A stretch of DNA of 16,060 nucleotides from Parvularculaceae bacterium (lineage in GTDB: Bacteria; Pseudomonadota; Alphaproteobacteria; Caulobacterales; Parvularculaceae): positions 1 to 16,060 of the forward strand of contig JACADX010000454.1 in assembly GCA_013389125.1 (NCBI GenBank), written 5' to 3'. Positions 1 to 7,854 of this stretch are shown in pieces; the first letter of the stretch is position 1; every line of letters starts with the position of its first letter. The notes beneath the pieces were generated by a model, which searched no databases, had not been told where the DNA came from, and saw only the letters and a program-made list of their open reading frames with translations. The position numbers were made by a program, and so were the translations under genes.

Positions 1-692
1 AGCTGCGCAAACCGCGCCGCCGTCACATGGCCGGACTTCCCGCGGGATGGAAACAGAAATGGCGACGAATCGCTCTCGCCTGAAAGAAATGTCTTCCTGA
101 CCGCCAAATAGTCGGCGAGCGCGCGCCTTGCCGCGCCGCCGATCGGCACGATGCGCTCACGCCCGCCCTTCCCCTTGACGAGGAGCGTCGTCGCCCCCGC
201 CTTCGCCGCAGAAAATGGAAGCGACACGAGCTCGGAAACGCGCAAACCGGATCCATAAAGAAGCTCAACCATGGCGCGAAGGCGCAGCGCCTTCGGGCTT
301 GCGCCGCCGGCCGCCTCAACGAGACGCGAGGTTTCCTCGCTGGAAAGAACTTTCGGCAGCGGCCGGCGCGTTCGCGGCCGGTCGACCGACGCGGCCGGAT
401 TATCGCCGCGCAGCCCCTCCGCATAAAGGAACGCGTAGAACTGCCGCAGCGCCGAGCATTTGAGCGCCGCCGTCGACGCGGCAAGACCTTCGGCTTCGAG
501 CTCGGCGAGAAAAGACGATAGGTCGTCGGCGCCGGCGGTGACGAGCGACTCATTCCGGCTGCGGGCGAAGGCGGCGAATCGTTCGAGGTCGCGCCCGTAG
601 TTCTTGAGCGTGTTCGCCGCAGCCGCGCGATCGACCGTCATCATGTCGAGGAAGAGCCCGACAAGCCTTCGATCTTCCGCCGTGACGCTCAC
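1..692 (-). CDS. xerD: Tyrosine site-specific recombinase XerD (3' part outside window)
   Basis: The encoded protein belongs to the XerC/XerD tyrosine recombinases, which resolve chromosome dimers at dif together with FtsK. Translating the minus strand from the GTG at 692 gives 230 residues. These hold an N-terminal SAM-like core-binding domain (about 5-95), a linker with RPRTRRPLPKVLS (105-117), and the start of the catalytic domain. Visible active-site elements are GSGLRVSEL (148-156, catalytic Arg151) and VKGKGGRERIVPI (172-184, catalytic Lys175). The HxxR, second His and nucleophilic Tyr lie beyond the left edge. The GTG overlaps the TGA of the upstream gene by four bases (GTGA, 689-692), which implies translational coupling and fixes the start. 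An open frame beginning inside the gene at 553 is out of frame with this protein. XerC is the alternative; the exported hypothetical protein and aroK next door favour XerD. Confidence 0.93.
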   Translation of the reverse strand, partial: MSVTAEDRRLVGLFLDMMTVDRAAAANTLKNYGRDLERFAAFARSRNESLVTAGADDLSSFLAELEAEGLAASTAALKCSALRQFYAFLYAEGLRGDNPAASVDRPRTRRPLPKVLSSEETSRLVEAAGGASPKALRLRAMVELLYGSGLRVSELVSLPFSAAKAGATTLLVKGKGGRERIVPIGGAARRALADYLAVRKTFLSGESDSSPFLFPSRGKSGHVTAARFAQ

Positions 693-2284
693 GTTTCGCG
701 TTTGGGCTTAAGGCGGGGAACCATGCCGTCGGGCGCTGAGGCGGGAGTCGCGGCGCCAGCCGCCGCAGCCGCGCGCGCCTCCGGGTAGATCGCCGCGATC
801 GCCCGCTCGACATGTTGGCGGCGAACAATGTCGGAAAGGCCGGCGGCGGCGAAAGATTCGATCATCGCGGCGTAAGCGACCGCGTCGCCTCGCGCAGCAG
901 CATCCGAAGCCGCAATCGCGGCGAGCGCCGAAGCGCCGCGCGCGCCTTCGCGCGCTGCGCCGATCGCCGCGCCGACAAGCTGCGCAAGATTGCGGTCCGT
1001 CGCGCTGGGCGCCGGGGGCAGGATGACAGGCGGCTTGGCCGCCGCCACGTTCGCAAGCGCGGCGACGCGCTCGCCGCTGGATGAATCAAGGACGCTCAAA
1101 ATCCCCACGAGATCGATAAATCGCATCAAGTCCGCGTCGTCGGCGCCCTCACGCATCGCCGGCGTCGCCGCCGTCAACCATCGCTCGGCCCCGATCGCAT
1201 CCCCGGCCGCAAGGCGCGCGAGCGCGAAGGCGCGCGCCTCCTGCGCCGGAACGACGGCGCCTTCAAACGCGCGGATGTCGTCCGCATAAAGAAGGGACGC
1301 GGCGTAAAGACCCTCAAAGTCCGCCGCGGCGGCGATCTCAGCGGCGATCCGCGCCGCCTTGTCGCGAATGAATTCCGGCGCGACCATTAGGGCGATCGAC
1401 TTGAAAGCCGGCGCCGCCTCGGTCGGCGCTGCGGCGTAAAGCGACTTGAGTTCAGCGCCGCCGAGAACGCCCATGCCGGCGGCGAGGCGCGCCGCAGCAA
1501 GTCGCGTCGGCCAGTCGCCGGACGGATCGCGCGCAACCGCCGCGACGACGCCGCCGTCGGCGTTGGCGAGAAGGCCGGCGCTTATGGGCATGTTCATCGC
1601 CTTCAGCGCGGCAAGGTGAAGCGCGTCCTTGGGCGCAACCGGCGCTTTCGGCTTTCCGCCGGACGCAAGGGGCGCAAGCAGATCGCGATCGATCTCGCTG
1701 AGCCGTCCTCGCTCGCCGAGAATGCCGAGCGCAAGCTCGGCGGCGTCGAGTTCGTTTGCTGCGGCGTAACAGACGATCCGGAGCCGCATCCAGAAGGAAT
1801 TGTCGCGCGCCGCCTCGACCCTTCGCCCCTTGTCGCAAGCCGCTTGCTGGTCGCCGGCGAGAAGGTCGGCGATCGCCATCGCCTCGACGCTCCCCGGGTC
1901 GGATTGCGTGCCGGACGAGAGGCCTTCGATTTCGCGCGCTTCGTCAACAAAGCCCGAAGCAGCGAGCGAGCGCAGCTTCGCCCCGCCAAGCGCGATCGCG
2001 CCATCCGGCGCCGACTCCGCCGGCGACAAAAGAACGCGGCGCATCGCCTGGCCGATCGCCGGCGAGGAAGGTCGGGTCGGCAGGGCGCCGAGAAGGAATG
2101 CAAGATCCTCCCGCGACGCGCCGCGCCAGAGATCAGCCGGCAGCGCGCCCGCTTCGCGACTGAGCAGGCCCGTCGAAAGCGCGTCGCTCGCCAGCGCCGA
2201 CTGCTCGATCGGCGCGAGGGGCGCGGTCTGCGCCGCGGCGTCCGTCGCTCCAAGAAGCAGCGCGGAAAGCAGGATATTACGCAT
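689..2284 (-). CDS. Exported Ala-rich protein of unknown function, likely helical-repeat
   Basis: I do not recognise a named family. The frame is open from 2335, but the ATG at 2284 is the better start because it begins a signal peptide: MRNILLSALLLGATDAAAQ, with probable cleavage after AAA or AAAQ. It also overlaps the stop of the small upstream gene. The mature protein (about 510 aa) is very rich in Ala and Leu, with recurring helix-pair patterns such as LAAARLAAGMG and ALARLAAGDAIGAERWL, suggesting a TPR-like or other alpha-solenoid fold. Two cysteines about 23 residues apart (ACDKGRR and RIVCYAA) could form a disulfide in the periplasm. The C-terminus is Ala/Pro-rich and basic (KPKRET). 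It sits between a small membrane protein and xerD with overlapping ends, so it is probably co-transcribed with both. Proteins of this kind beside xerD are often left as hypothetical in alphaproteobacteria (recollection, not checked). Confidence 0.85.
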   Translation of the reverse strand: MRNILLSALLLGATDAAAQTAPLAPIEQSALASDALSTGLLSREAGALPADLWRGASREDLAFLLGALPTRPSSPAIGQAMRRVLLSPAESAPDGAIALGGAKLRSLAASGFVDEAREIEGLSSGTQSDPGSVEAMAIADLLAGDQQAACDKGRRVEAARDNSFWMRLRIVCYAAANELDAAELALGILGERGRLSEIDRDLLAPLASGGKPKAPVAPKDALHLAALKAMNMPISAGLLANADGGVVAAVARDPSGDWPTRLAAARLAAGMGVLGGAELKSLYAAAPTEAAPAFKSIALMVAPEFIRDKAARIAAEIAAAADFEGLYAASLLYADDIRAFEGAVVPAQEARAFALARLAAGDAIGAERWLTAATPAMREGADDADLMRFIDLVGILSVLDSSSGERVAALANVAAAKPPVILPPAPSATDRNLAQLVGAAIGAAREGARGASALAAIAASDAAARGDAVAYAAMIESFAAAGLSDIVRRQHVERAIAAIYPEARAAAAAGAATPASAPDGMVPRLKPKRET

Positions 2285-2408
2285 CGGCGGATCCGACGGC
2301 CGCGTCCTGCTCGATGACCCGCGTTTCAGGCTCAATTGTCAGCGAATAGGCGTAAAGCCCGACAAGGGCGAGCAAGGCGACAACGATGGTGGCGATCACG
2401 AACCGCAC
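2277..2408 (-). CDS. Small single-pass membrane protein (43 aa)
   Basis: This short gene reads from a GTG at 2408 to a TAA at 2277. The product starts MRFVIATIVVALLALVGLY and continues AYSLTIEPETRVIEQDAAV to GSADA. It has one hydrophobic helix (about residues 3-22) and a short acidic tail. A GGGAG stretch lies about 10 bases upstream of the GTG. The stop overlaps the ATG of the exported Ala-rich protein by eight bases (ATGCGTAA), typical of coupled genes. A second in-frame GTG three codons in is an alternative start. The function is unknown; the layout suggests an inner-membrane partner of the exported protein. Support comes from the overlap, the clean hydrophobic segment and the ribosome-binding-like sequence; I have no homology search. 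Confidence 0.62.
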   Translation of the reverse strand: MRFVIATIVVALLALVGLYAYSLTIEPETRVIEQDAAVGSADA

Positions 2409-2542
2409 GATTGACGAACTCCCGACGCTGGCGAATCAATGGCGCACTTCTAGCGCAGGTCGGCCGGCAAACGAAACACCGAACTGGTCGACACAAGGGC
2501 GACTGGCGCGCCGGCTGCGGCTTCATTAGAGACTGAAGCGCC
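2409..2542. promoter_or_regulatory. Divergent intergenic region between the xerD set and aroK
   Basis: This 134-base gap separates two outward-facing gene sets, so it must carry promoters in both directions. On the plus strand a TTGACG at 2411-2416 could be a -35, but the nearest -10-like hexamer is 19 bases further and poor. I could not fix a convincing pair on either strand. No strong hairpin or gene was seen. Confidence 0.4.
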
Positions 2543-3112
2543 ATGCCCGCCCCCCGACGCAAGTCAGCTCCCCTGCCGCGCATTGACCGACCGATCGCCC
2601 TTGTCGGCATGATGGGCGCCGGCAAGACAACCATCGGGAGAAGGCTCGCGGCCGCGCTCAATCTTCCCTTCCACGACGCCGACGCGGAGATCGAAGCGGC
2701 GGCCGGAATGAGCGTCTCGGAACTTTTCGAACGCCATGGAGAGGCGAGCTTTCGCCGCGGCGAAGCGCAGGTGATCGAGCGCCTTTTATCCGGCGGACCG
2801 ATCGTACTGGCGACCGGCGGCGGCGCCCTCACGACAGCGGCGACGCGCGCGCTGATTCGAAAGCGGGCGGTTTCGATATGGATAAGGGCCGACATCGACA
2901 CGCTCGTCAAGCGCGCCACCCGAAGGCTGACGCGTCCGCTCCTGAAAAACGGCGATCCGAAAGAAACGATCGCGCGGCTCCTTGAAGCGCGGACGCCCCA
3001 CTACGCGGCGGCAGACCTTGTCGTCGACAGCCGGCCCGGCGGACATGCGCGAACCGTATATGCGATCATCGCGGCGCTAACCGCGCATCTCGAGGCGGAG
3101 AACGCCAAATGA
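2543..3112 (+). CDS. aroK: Shikimate kinase
   Basis: Cytoplasmic shikimate kinase transfers phosphate from ATP to the 3-hydroxyl of shikimate, the fifth step of chorismate synthesis. The 189-aa protein has the P-loop GMMGAGKTT (22-30), the shikimate-binding acidic segment DADAEIE (45-51), the substrate Arg in FRRGE (70-74), the Walker-B-like TGGG (91-94), the lid Arg region RRLTRPLL (127-134) and a conserved Arg in LEARTPHYAAAD (148-159). It is slightly longer than the usual ~170 aa because of a basic N-terminal extension of about 14 residues. A start further in is possible but none has a better context. Its TGA overlaps the ATG of aroB by four bases (ATGA), so the two are coupled. Confidence 0.96.
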   Translation: MPAPRRKSAPLPRIDRPIALVGMMGAGKTTIGRRLAAALNLPFHDADAEIEAAAGMSVSELFERHGEASFRRGEAQVIERLLSGGPIVLATGGGALTTAATRALIRKRAVSIWIRADIDTLVKRATRRLTRPLLKNGDPKETIARLLEARTPHYAAADLVVDSRPGGHARTVYAIIAALTAHLEAENAK

Positions 3113-4224
3113 CCGTAGACACCTGTCATGTCAGCCTTGGCGCGAAGTCCTATGATATTCATATCGGCGAGAATCTCCTTGAGCGGACGGGCGCCATCAT
3201 CGGCCCGATGCTGCCGCGTCCATTCGCTTTCGTCGTCACCGACCGCCATGTCGACGCCGCGCAGGGCGCGCGGCTCGCAAAAGGTCTGGGCGCGGCGGGG
3301 ATCGGCTTTCACAAGATCGTTCTGACGCCGGGCGAAAGCGCGAAATCCATGCGCGGGCTTGAGGCCCTCGCGGAAGAGCTGATCGGCGCCGGCGTCGAGC
3401 GCCGCGACATGATCCTTGCTTTCGGCGGCGGCGTCGTCGGCGATCTTGCGGGCTTTGCGGCGGCGATCGTGCGCCGCGGCTGCCGCTTCGCGCAATTGCC
3501 GACGACGCTCCTCGCGCAAGTCGACAGCGCGATCGGCGGCAAGACGGCGGTCAACTCCGCGCACGGCAAGAATCTCATCGGCGCCTTTCACCAGCCGTCG
3601 ATCGTCATCGCCGACGTCAGCGCGCTCGGGACTTTGCCGGAGCGCGAACTCAAGGCGGGCTACGCCGAAGTCGTCAAATACGGCGCGCTCGGCGACGAGG
3701 CGTTTTTCGCGTGGCTCGAAAATCGCGGCGGCGCGATCCTTAAGGGCGATCTTGCCGCCAGACGGGTCGCGGTGAAACGCTCCTGCGAAACCAAGGCGGA
3801 AATCGTCGCCGCCGACGAGCGCGAAACGGGGGCCCGCGCGCTCCTTAATCTCGGCCACACGTTCGGACATGCGCTTGAAGCCGCCTTCGATTACTCGACA
3901 GGACTTCTCCACGGCGAAGCCGTCGCCGCCGGCATGTCGCTCGCGTTCGATTTTTCCGTTTCCAAAGGCGTTTGCCCGCCGGCGGACGCCGCGCGCCTCA
4001 AGGCGCATCTTAAAGCCGTCGGCCTTCCGACCGGCCTTCGCGACCTTCAAGGCGGCGCCGATCTCTCGGCTGACGCGCTCTTGCGCCACATGTTCCAGGA
4101 CAAGAAGGTCGAAGGAGGCGCCTTGACGTTCATTCTCGTGCGGCGGCTCGGCGAGGCGTTCATCGCCAAGTCGATCGACGAGGCGTCCGTCCGCGACTTT
4201 CTGAAATCCGCCGGCGCGCGCTGA
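3109..4224 (+). CDS. aroB: 3-dehydroquinate synthase
   Basis: This NAD- and divalent-metal-dependent enzyme converts DAHP to 3-dehydroquinate, the second step of the shikimate pathway, in the cytoplasm. The 371-aa length is normal. Signature segments are GGGVVGDLAGFAA (106-118, nucleotide binding), QLPTTLLAQVDSAIGGKTAVN (129-149), KNLIGAFHQP (154-163), AEVVKYG (186-192, metal ligand Glu187), LNLGHTFGHALE (246-257, metal ligand His250) and LLHGEAVAAGM (266-276, metal ligand His268). All expected active-site groups appear intact. It overlaps aroK by four bases and is followed 25 bases later by the CNNM/CorC-like gene. Confidence 0.97.
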   Translation: MTVDTCHVSLGAKSYDIHIGENLLERTGAIIGPMLPRPFAFVVTDRHVDAAQGARLAKGLGAAGIGFHKIVLTPGESAKSMRGLEALAEELIGAGVERRDMILAFGGGVVGDLAGFAAAIVRRGCRFAQLPTTLLAQVDSAIGGKTAVNSAHGKNLIGAFHQPSIVIADVSALGTLPERELKAGYAEVVKYGALGDEAFFAWLENRGGAILKGDLAARRVAVKRSCETKAEIVAADERETGARALLNLGHTFGHALEAAFDYSTGLLHGEAVAAGMSLAFDFSVSKGVCPPADAARLKAHLKAVGLPTGLRDLQGGADLSADALLRHMFQDKKVEGGALTFILVRRLGEAFIAKSIDEASVRDFLKSAGAR

Positions 4225-4249
4225 CCAAACTGAGGACCCAGGGACGAAC

Positions 4250-5563
4250 ATGACCGACGTAGAACCGGGCGCGCTCCCGATCGCGGGGATTATCGTCATT
4301 CTTCTGATGATGTCGGCGTTCTTTTCGGGTTCGGAAACCGCGCTCACCGCCACGTCGCGCGCGCGGATGCACAAGCTTGAGGGCGACGGCGACCGACGGG
4401 CGGCGCGCGTCAATCGGCTCATCTGCGACCGGGAACGCCTCATCGGCGCCATTCTCATCGGCAACAATATCGTCAACACGCTGGCGGCGACGCTTGCTTC
4501 GGTCCTGTTCCTGAAAATATTCGACGGCGCCGGCGCGGCGATCGCCGCCGCCACGGCCGTCATGACGATCCTCATCGTCATTTTCGGCGAGGTCGCCCCG
4601 AAGACGGCCGCCATTGCAAGGCCCGATCAGGTCGCGCTGCTCGTCGCGCCGGCGATGCGCTGGATCGTGCAGATCTTCGCGCCGGCGACGGCGGTGCTGC
4701 GGCTTGTCATTCGCGGCGGGCTGTCGCTTGTCGGCCTTAATGTCGCAAAGACCGACGGCCTCTTCACCGCCGCCGACGAGCTTCGCGGCGCGATCGACCT
4801 GCACCATGAGGAAGGCGCCTTCGACAAGGGCGCGCGCGACCTCTTTCGCGGCGCGCTCGACCTTGACGAGATCCGTGTCGAGGAAGTGATGGTGCACAGA
4901 AAGTCGATCGACATGCTCGATATCGACGACAAGCCGGCGGCTCTGATTTCGTCGGCGCTGAAGAGCGGCCACACGCGTCTGCCGCTTTTCAAGGACTCGC
5001 CGGAAAACATCGTCGGCGTTCTCCACGCGAAGGATCTCTTGAGCGCGCTCTGGGAGGCCGAGGGAGATCCGGCCAAGGTGAAGATCGCCGACCTTGCAAG
5101 GCCGCCCTATTTCACCCCGGAAACGACGACGCTTGCCGGGCAGCTCGACGTCTTCAAGCGCCGCCAGGAGCATTTCGCCCTCGTTGTCGACGAGTACGGA
5201 TCGATCATGGGGCTCGTGACGCTCGAGGACATCATCGAGGAGATCGTCGGCGAGATCGAGGACGAACACGATCGCCCGGTTCAGGGGGTTCGTCCGCAGT
5301 CCGACGGATCGATCAATGTCGACGGACAAGTCACCATTCGCGACCTCAATCGGGCGATGGACTGGAGCCTGCCGGATGACGAGGCGGTGACGATCGCGGG
5401 GCTTGTCATTCACGAATCGCAATCGATCCCCGATGTCGGGCAGACATTTTCGTTCCACGGATTCCGCTTCCGCATTCTTCGCAGAAGGCGCAATCAAATC
5501 ACCGCGATCAAGGTGACGCCGATCGAGACCGCCGGCGCCCCTGTCGAGTACAAAGACATCTGA
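4250..5563 (+). CDS. CNNM/CorC-family membrane protein (DUF21, CBS pair, CorC_HlyC)
   Basis: This 437-aa inner-membrane protein has the standard three-part layout. First is a DUF21/CNNM transmembrane domain (about 8-180) with FFSGSETALTA (24-34) and IFGEVAPKTAA (111-121). Second is a cytoplasmic CBS pair (about 205-335) ending in DEYGSIMGLVTLEDIIEEIV (314-333). Third is a C-terminal CorC_HlyC domain (about 350-425). Relatives are linked to Mg2+/Co2+ efflux or Mg2+ homeostasis; the old 'hemolysin' label is historical. A GGGA lies upstream of the ATG at a suitable distance. It sits directly after aroB, an arrangement I recall from other alphaproteobacteria, and 20 bases before the MFS gene, so co-transcription is likely. 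The exact substrate cannot be read from the sequence. Confidence 0.93.
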   Translation: MTDVEPGALPIAGIIVILLMMSAFFSGSETALTATSRARMHKLEGDGDRRAARVNRLICDRERLIGAILIGNNIVNTLAATLASVLFLKIFDGAGAAIAAATAVMTILIVIFGEVAPKTAAIARPDQVALLVAPAMRWIVQIFAPATAVLRLVIRGGLSLVGLNVAKTDGLFTAADELRGAIDLHHEEGAFDKGARDLFRGALDLDEIRVEEVMVHRKSIDMLDIDDKPAALISSALKSGHTRLPLFKDSPENIVGVLHAKDLLSALWEAEGDPAKVKIADLARPPYFTPETTTLAGQLDVFKRRQEHFALVVDEYGSIMGLVTLEDIIEEIVGEIEDEHDRPVQGVRPQSDGSINVDGQVTIRDLNRAMDWSLPDDEAVTIAGLVIHESQSIPDVGQTFSFHGFRFRILRRRRNQITAIKVTPIETAGAPVEYKDI

Positions 5564-5583
5564 AATCGGGAACAATCATCCTC

Positions 5584-6855
5584 ATGACCGCGCGCGCGAC
5601 GAGCCGCCTTCCGAGGCGGAACGCACTCCTCTTCATTTTCATTACGGTCATGATCAACATGATCGGCTTCGGCGTTTTGATGCCGGTGATGCCGAAGCTC
5701 ATCATGGACGTGACCGGCGAAGGGTTGAGCGCAGCGGCGAAATGGGGCGGCCTTTTGTCGCTCGCCTACGCGCTCATGCAGTTCGTGATGATGCCGGTCA
5801 TGGGCTCCTTGTCCGACCGTTTCGGCCGTCGCCCCGTGCTTTTGGGCTCGCTCGCCGCATTTTCGCTCGACGCGCTCCTTCTCGCGGTCGCGCCGAGCCT
5901 TTCCGTCCTTTTCGTCGCCCGAATCCTCGCCGGGACGTTCTCGGCGACCTATTCGACGGCGAACGCCTATATCGCCGACATCACGCCGCCCGAAAAGCGC
6001 GCGGCGAATTTCGGCCTTATGGGCGCGGCCTTCGGCCTCGGTTTCATCATCGGCCCGGCGCTCGGCGGATTGATCGGCGAGGAATACGGCCACCGGGCGC
6101 CGTTCTATGCGGTCGCCGGGCTCGCATTCTGCAATTTTCTTTACGGCGCCCTCGTCCTTCCGGAGACCAACGCCGTCGACAACCGGCGCAAATTCAGCTG
6201 GCGGCGCGCCAACGTCTTCGGGTCTTTCCGGTATTTCAGTCAGTACCCGTCCATACTTCCGATCGCCTTCGCGATATTCCTGTTCAATATCGGCCATTGG
6301 GCGTTTCCGGCGGTGTGGGCCTATTTCGCCGAGGAACGCTTCGCGTGGACGCCGCGCGAGATCGGATTTTCGCTGATGGCGGTCGGCCTTGCGTCGGCGG
6401 TCGTTCAAGGCGGGCTGACGCGGATCATCATTCCGCAAATCGGGGAGCGATCGGCGGCGATCGGCGGCTTTGCGATCGCGATCCTCGCCTACGTCGCTTA
6501 CGGCCTCGCGACGGAAGGATGGATGATTTACGCAACGATCGCCGTCGGCGCCTTGAGCGGCGTTTCGGGCCCTGCCCTTCAGGGCATCATGTCGCGCACC
6601 GTGCCGGCGGATGCGCAAGGCCAGCTTCAAGGCGCGATGGGCGCGATCACCGGGGTCTCGATGATTATCGGGCCGCTGTTGATGACGCAGATATTTTCGT
6701 ATTTCTCCGGCGCCGGCGCCGTCTACTATCTGCCGGGCGCGCCGTTTCTGGTCGCCGCGACGCTTTCGTCATTCGCGCTCTTGCCGTTGAGAGCCGCCTT
6801 CCGCCGCATAAAACGGCCGCGCCCGGCGGCGAGCGCGGACGCCGGTTTGCGCTGA
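5584..6855 (+). CDS. MFS transporter, TetA-like drug:H+ antiporter family
   Basis: The 423-aa protein has the hydrophobic pattern of a 12-helix major facilitator. MFS motif A is GSLSDRFGRRPVLL (74-87) after helix 2. The tetracycline-transporter-type signature is STANAYIADITPPEKRAANFG (124-144), and a motif-C-like glycine-rich helix 5 is GAAFGLGFIIGPALGG (147-162), characteristic of proton-coupled exporters. The N-terminus is short and basic, the C-terminus a short Arg/Pro/Ala tail. It is the last gene of the plus-strand aroK set, 20 bases after the CNNM/CorC-like gene, and is followed by a GC-rich hairpin. Family membership is clear, but being TetA-like does not show tetracycline export; chromosomal relatives often have unknown substrates. 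Confidence 0.93.
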   Translation: MTARATSRLPRRNALLFIFITVMINMIGFGVLMPVMPKLIMDVTGEGLSAAAKWGGLLSLAYALMQFVMMPVMGSLSDRFGRRPVLLGSLAAFSLDALLLAVAPSLSVLFVARILAGTFSATYSTANAYIADITPPEKRAANFGLMGAAFGLGFIIGPALGGLIGEEYGHRAPFYAVAGLAFCNFLYGALVLPETNAVDNRRKFSWRRANVFGSFRYFSQYPSILPIAFAIFLFNIGHWAFPAVWAYFAEERFAWTPREIGFSLMAVGLASAVVQGGLTRIIIPQIGERSAAIGGFAIAILAYVAYGLATEGWMIYATIAVGALSGVSGPALQGIMSRTVPADAQGQLQGAMGAITGVSMIIGPLLMTQIFSYFSGAGAVYYLPGAPFLVAATLSSFALLPLRAAFRRIKRPRPAASADAGLR

Positions 6856-6871
6856 TCAAGGCGCAAGCGCC

Positions 6872-6888
6872 GCGCGCGGACCGCGCGC
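6872..6888 (+). terminator. GC hairpin after the MFS gene (possible terminator, no U tract)
   Basis: A perfect dyad, GCGCGCGG-A-CCGCGCGC, lies 17 bases after the MFS stop codon. In RNA it would form at least a 6-bp GC stem with a GGACC loop. No T run follows on either strand, so it is at best an atypical terminator or a transcript-stabilising hairpin. Confidence 0.35.
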
Positions 6889-7147
6889 TTCGCCGCGCCG
6901 CCTTCCGCGCGAAATCGGCGACAAGACTACAACCGGAATTTCGCTCCGGAAGGCGACGGATTTGCAGATCCCGGACGTTTTACTCATGGGCGCGGCCAAA
7001 ACCCACCCCGACGACTTTTGACAAGTGAATATGGATCGGCGCGGCGGCCAATCGGCTGCGCGACGATGAAAGCGAACCGACGCCCACGCATTCAGGAGGC
7101 GGGCGACCCGCCGCGCGCGGAATGGCGAAAGGCGCCCCGACGGAAGG

Positions 7148-7170
7148 GTCAAAAGGCGCCGTTTGCGCCT
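7148..7170 (-). terminator. Rho-independent-like terminator downstream of the channel gene
   Basis: Read on the minus strand, AGGCGC-AAACG-GCGCCT forms a 6-bp stem with a 5-base loop, and the stem's final T runs into a TTTT tract (then GACC). It lies about 145 bases beyond the stop of the ion-channel gene at 7315, in the right orientation to end that transcript. The stem is short and the T tract modest. Confidence 0.4.
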
Positions 7171-7314
7171 GCGGCCCGCATGGATGGACGAACTTCAACG
7201 CGCGCGGCGGCGCGAAAAGGCGCCCTTTCCCTCCCCTTGGATAGCGAAAGTCTGCGCAGAGAGCGCCGGGAGGGGACTGGCGGCCAAATGCGCCGACGGT
7301 GCTTACAAGGACCG

Positions 7315-7758
7315 TCAGTGCTCTTCGCCGATCCTGAGGCGCGACGCGCTTTCAAGGAGGAAAGCCGCCGAAAGACCGAACAGCAGCATCCCGTTCGCCG
7401 CAAGCGAGCCGGCAAGGATGCGCCACTCATCCGGCAGCAGCACGTCGCCAAAGCCGAGCGTCGAATAGGCGACGCCCGAAAAATAAAACGACTCTTCGAG
7501 CGATCTGAATGCGTCAAGCTTCAGGAATAGCAGTGACCACGCGAACACCTCCGCCGTATGCGCCGCCATCAGGACAAGGCTTTCGGCCGCGAGGACGAAT
7601 GCGTCGCGAAAGAACCGCAAGGGCCCCCAGACCCTGGCGGAAGTCGCTCTGAAGACCGCCGCGAGCGCGGAGATGACGACCGCATGAAAAAAGACTGTCC
7701 CCGCGATCATCGCCGCCGCGATCGCGAGTTCTTCGACAAAAGGAACGGCTTCCGGCAC
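7315..7758 (-). CDS. Small ion-channel-like membrane protein (Ion_trans_2 type)
   Basis: The 147-aa inner-membrane protein starts at GTG 7758. Hydrophobic helices are visible at about 12-36, 52-80 and 115-137. Between the last two is a pore-loop-like segment, EESFYFSGVAYSTLGFGDVL, with TLGFGD (100-105) at the place of the K+ channel selectivity filter TVGYGD. TxGFGD filters are known in real K+ channels, so cation conduction, probably K+, is the best guess. There is no cytoplasmic RCK/TrkA domain, so it is a bare pore module that would need to assemble as a tetramer. Spacing to the upstream coiled-coil gene is 96 bases and contains a large inverted repeat. No strong Shine-Dalgarno is present. 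Function in vivo is an inference. Confidence 0.82.
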   Translation of the reverse strand: MPEAVPFVEELAIAAAMIAGTVFFHAVVISALAAVFRATSARVWGPLRFFRDAFVLAAESLVLMAAHTAEVFAWSLLFLKLDAFRSLEESFYFSGVAYSTLGFGDVLLPDEWRILAGSLAANGMLLFGLSAAFLLESASRLRIGEEH

Positions 7759-7775
7759 GCGCCCGACCCCGCAAG

Positions 7776-7813
7776 TTGCGCCTAATCGTGGTTCAAGCCC
7801 CGATTCGGCGCAA
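7776..7813. repeat. Imperfect 13-bp inverted repeat upstream of the channel gene
   Basis: The arms TTGCGCCTAATCG (7776-7788) and CGATTCGGCGCAA (7801-7813) match at 12 of 13 positions when folded. Two more GG/CC pairs can form inside, closing a TTCAAG loop. On the minus strand it ends 17 bases before the GTG of the channel gene and begins 41 bases after the stop of the upstream gene. It could be an attenuator, an RNA-stability hairpin or a protein-binding dyad. No T run follows on the minus strand. Confidence 0.6.
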
Positions 7814-7854
7814 TCCTCTTGCCGTTTTGGGACAGCCGAGGCCGAAATGCGCGC

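Larger units (their letters stand above)
6856..7314. other. 459-base stretch between converging gene sets, no convincing gene
   Basis: The plus-strand aroK set and the minus-strand channel gene both end here. Open frames on both strands have Arg/Ser/Pro-rich translations with no start context or recognisable motif. I see three hairpins: 6872-6888, 7098-7112 (GGCGGG-CGA-CCCGCC) and 7154-7170. A lone TTGACA at 7018-7023 has no matching -10. No tRNA, insertion sequence or repeat array was seen. Confidence 0.6.

Noticed and set aside
3001..4614. 537-aa open frame on the minus strand
   Set aside because: It lies antisense to aroK, aroB and the CNNM/CorC-like gene, all with clear motifs. Its translation is Arg/Ala/Asp-rich with no domain; long antisense frames are common in high-GC DNA.
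4160..5575. 471-aa open frame on the minus strand
   Set aside because: Antisense to the CNNM/CorC-like gene; the translation is charged and low in hydrophobic structure, a codon-bias shadow.
7018..7023. TTGACA as a -35 promoter element
   Set aside because: No -10-like hexamer occurs 16-19 bases downstream, and no gene follows on the plus strand.
5494..7028. Long frames on both strands across the MFS gene (378 aa minus, 428 aa plus)
   Set aside because: Both are out-of-frame readings of the MFS gene, dominated by Arg, with no recognisable features.
7776..7813. Possible tRNA 3' half (GGTTCAAGCC inside a stem)
   Set aside because: No anticodon arm, D arm or matching 5' acceptor strand lies at the required distance upstream. 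The symmetric dyad explains the resemblance.
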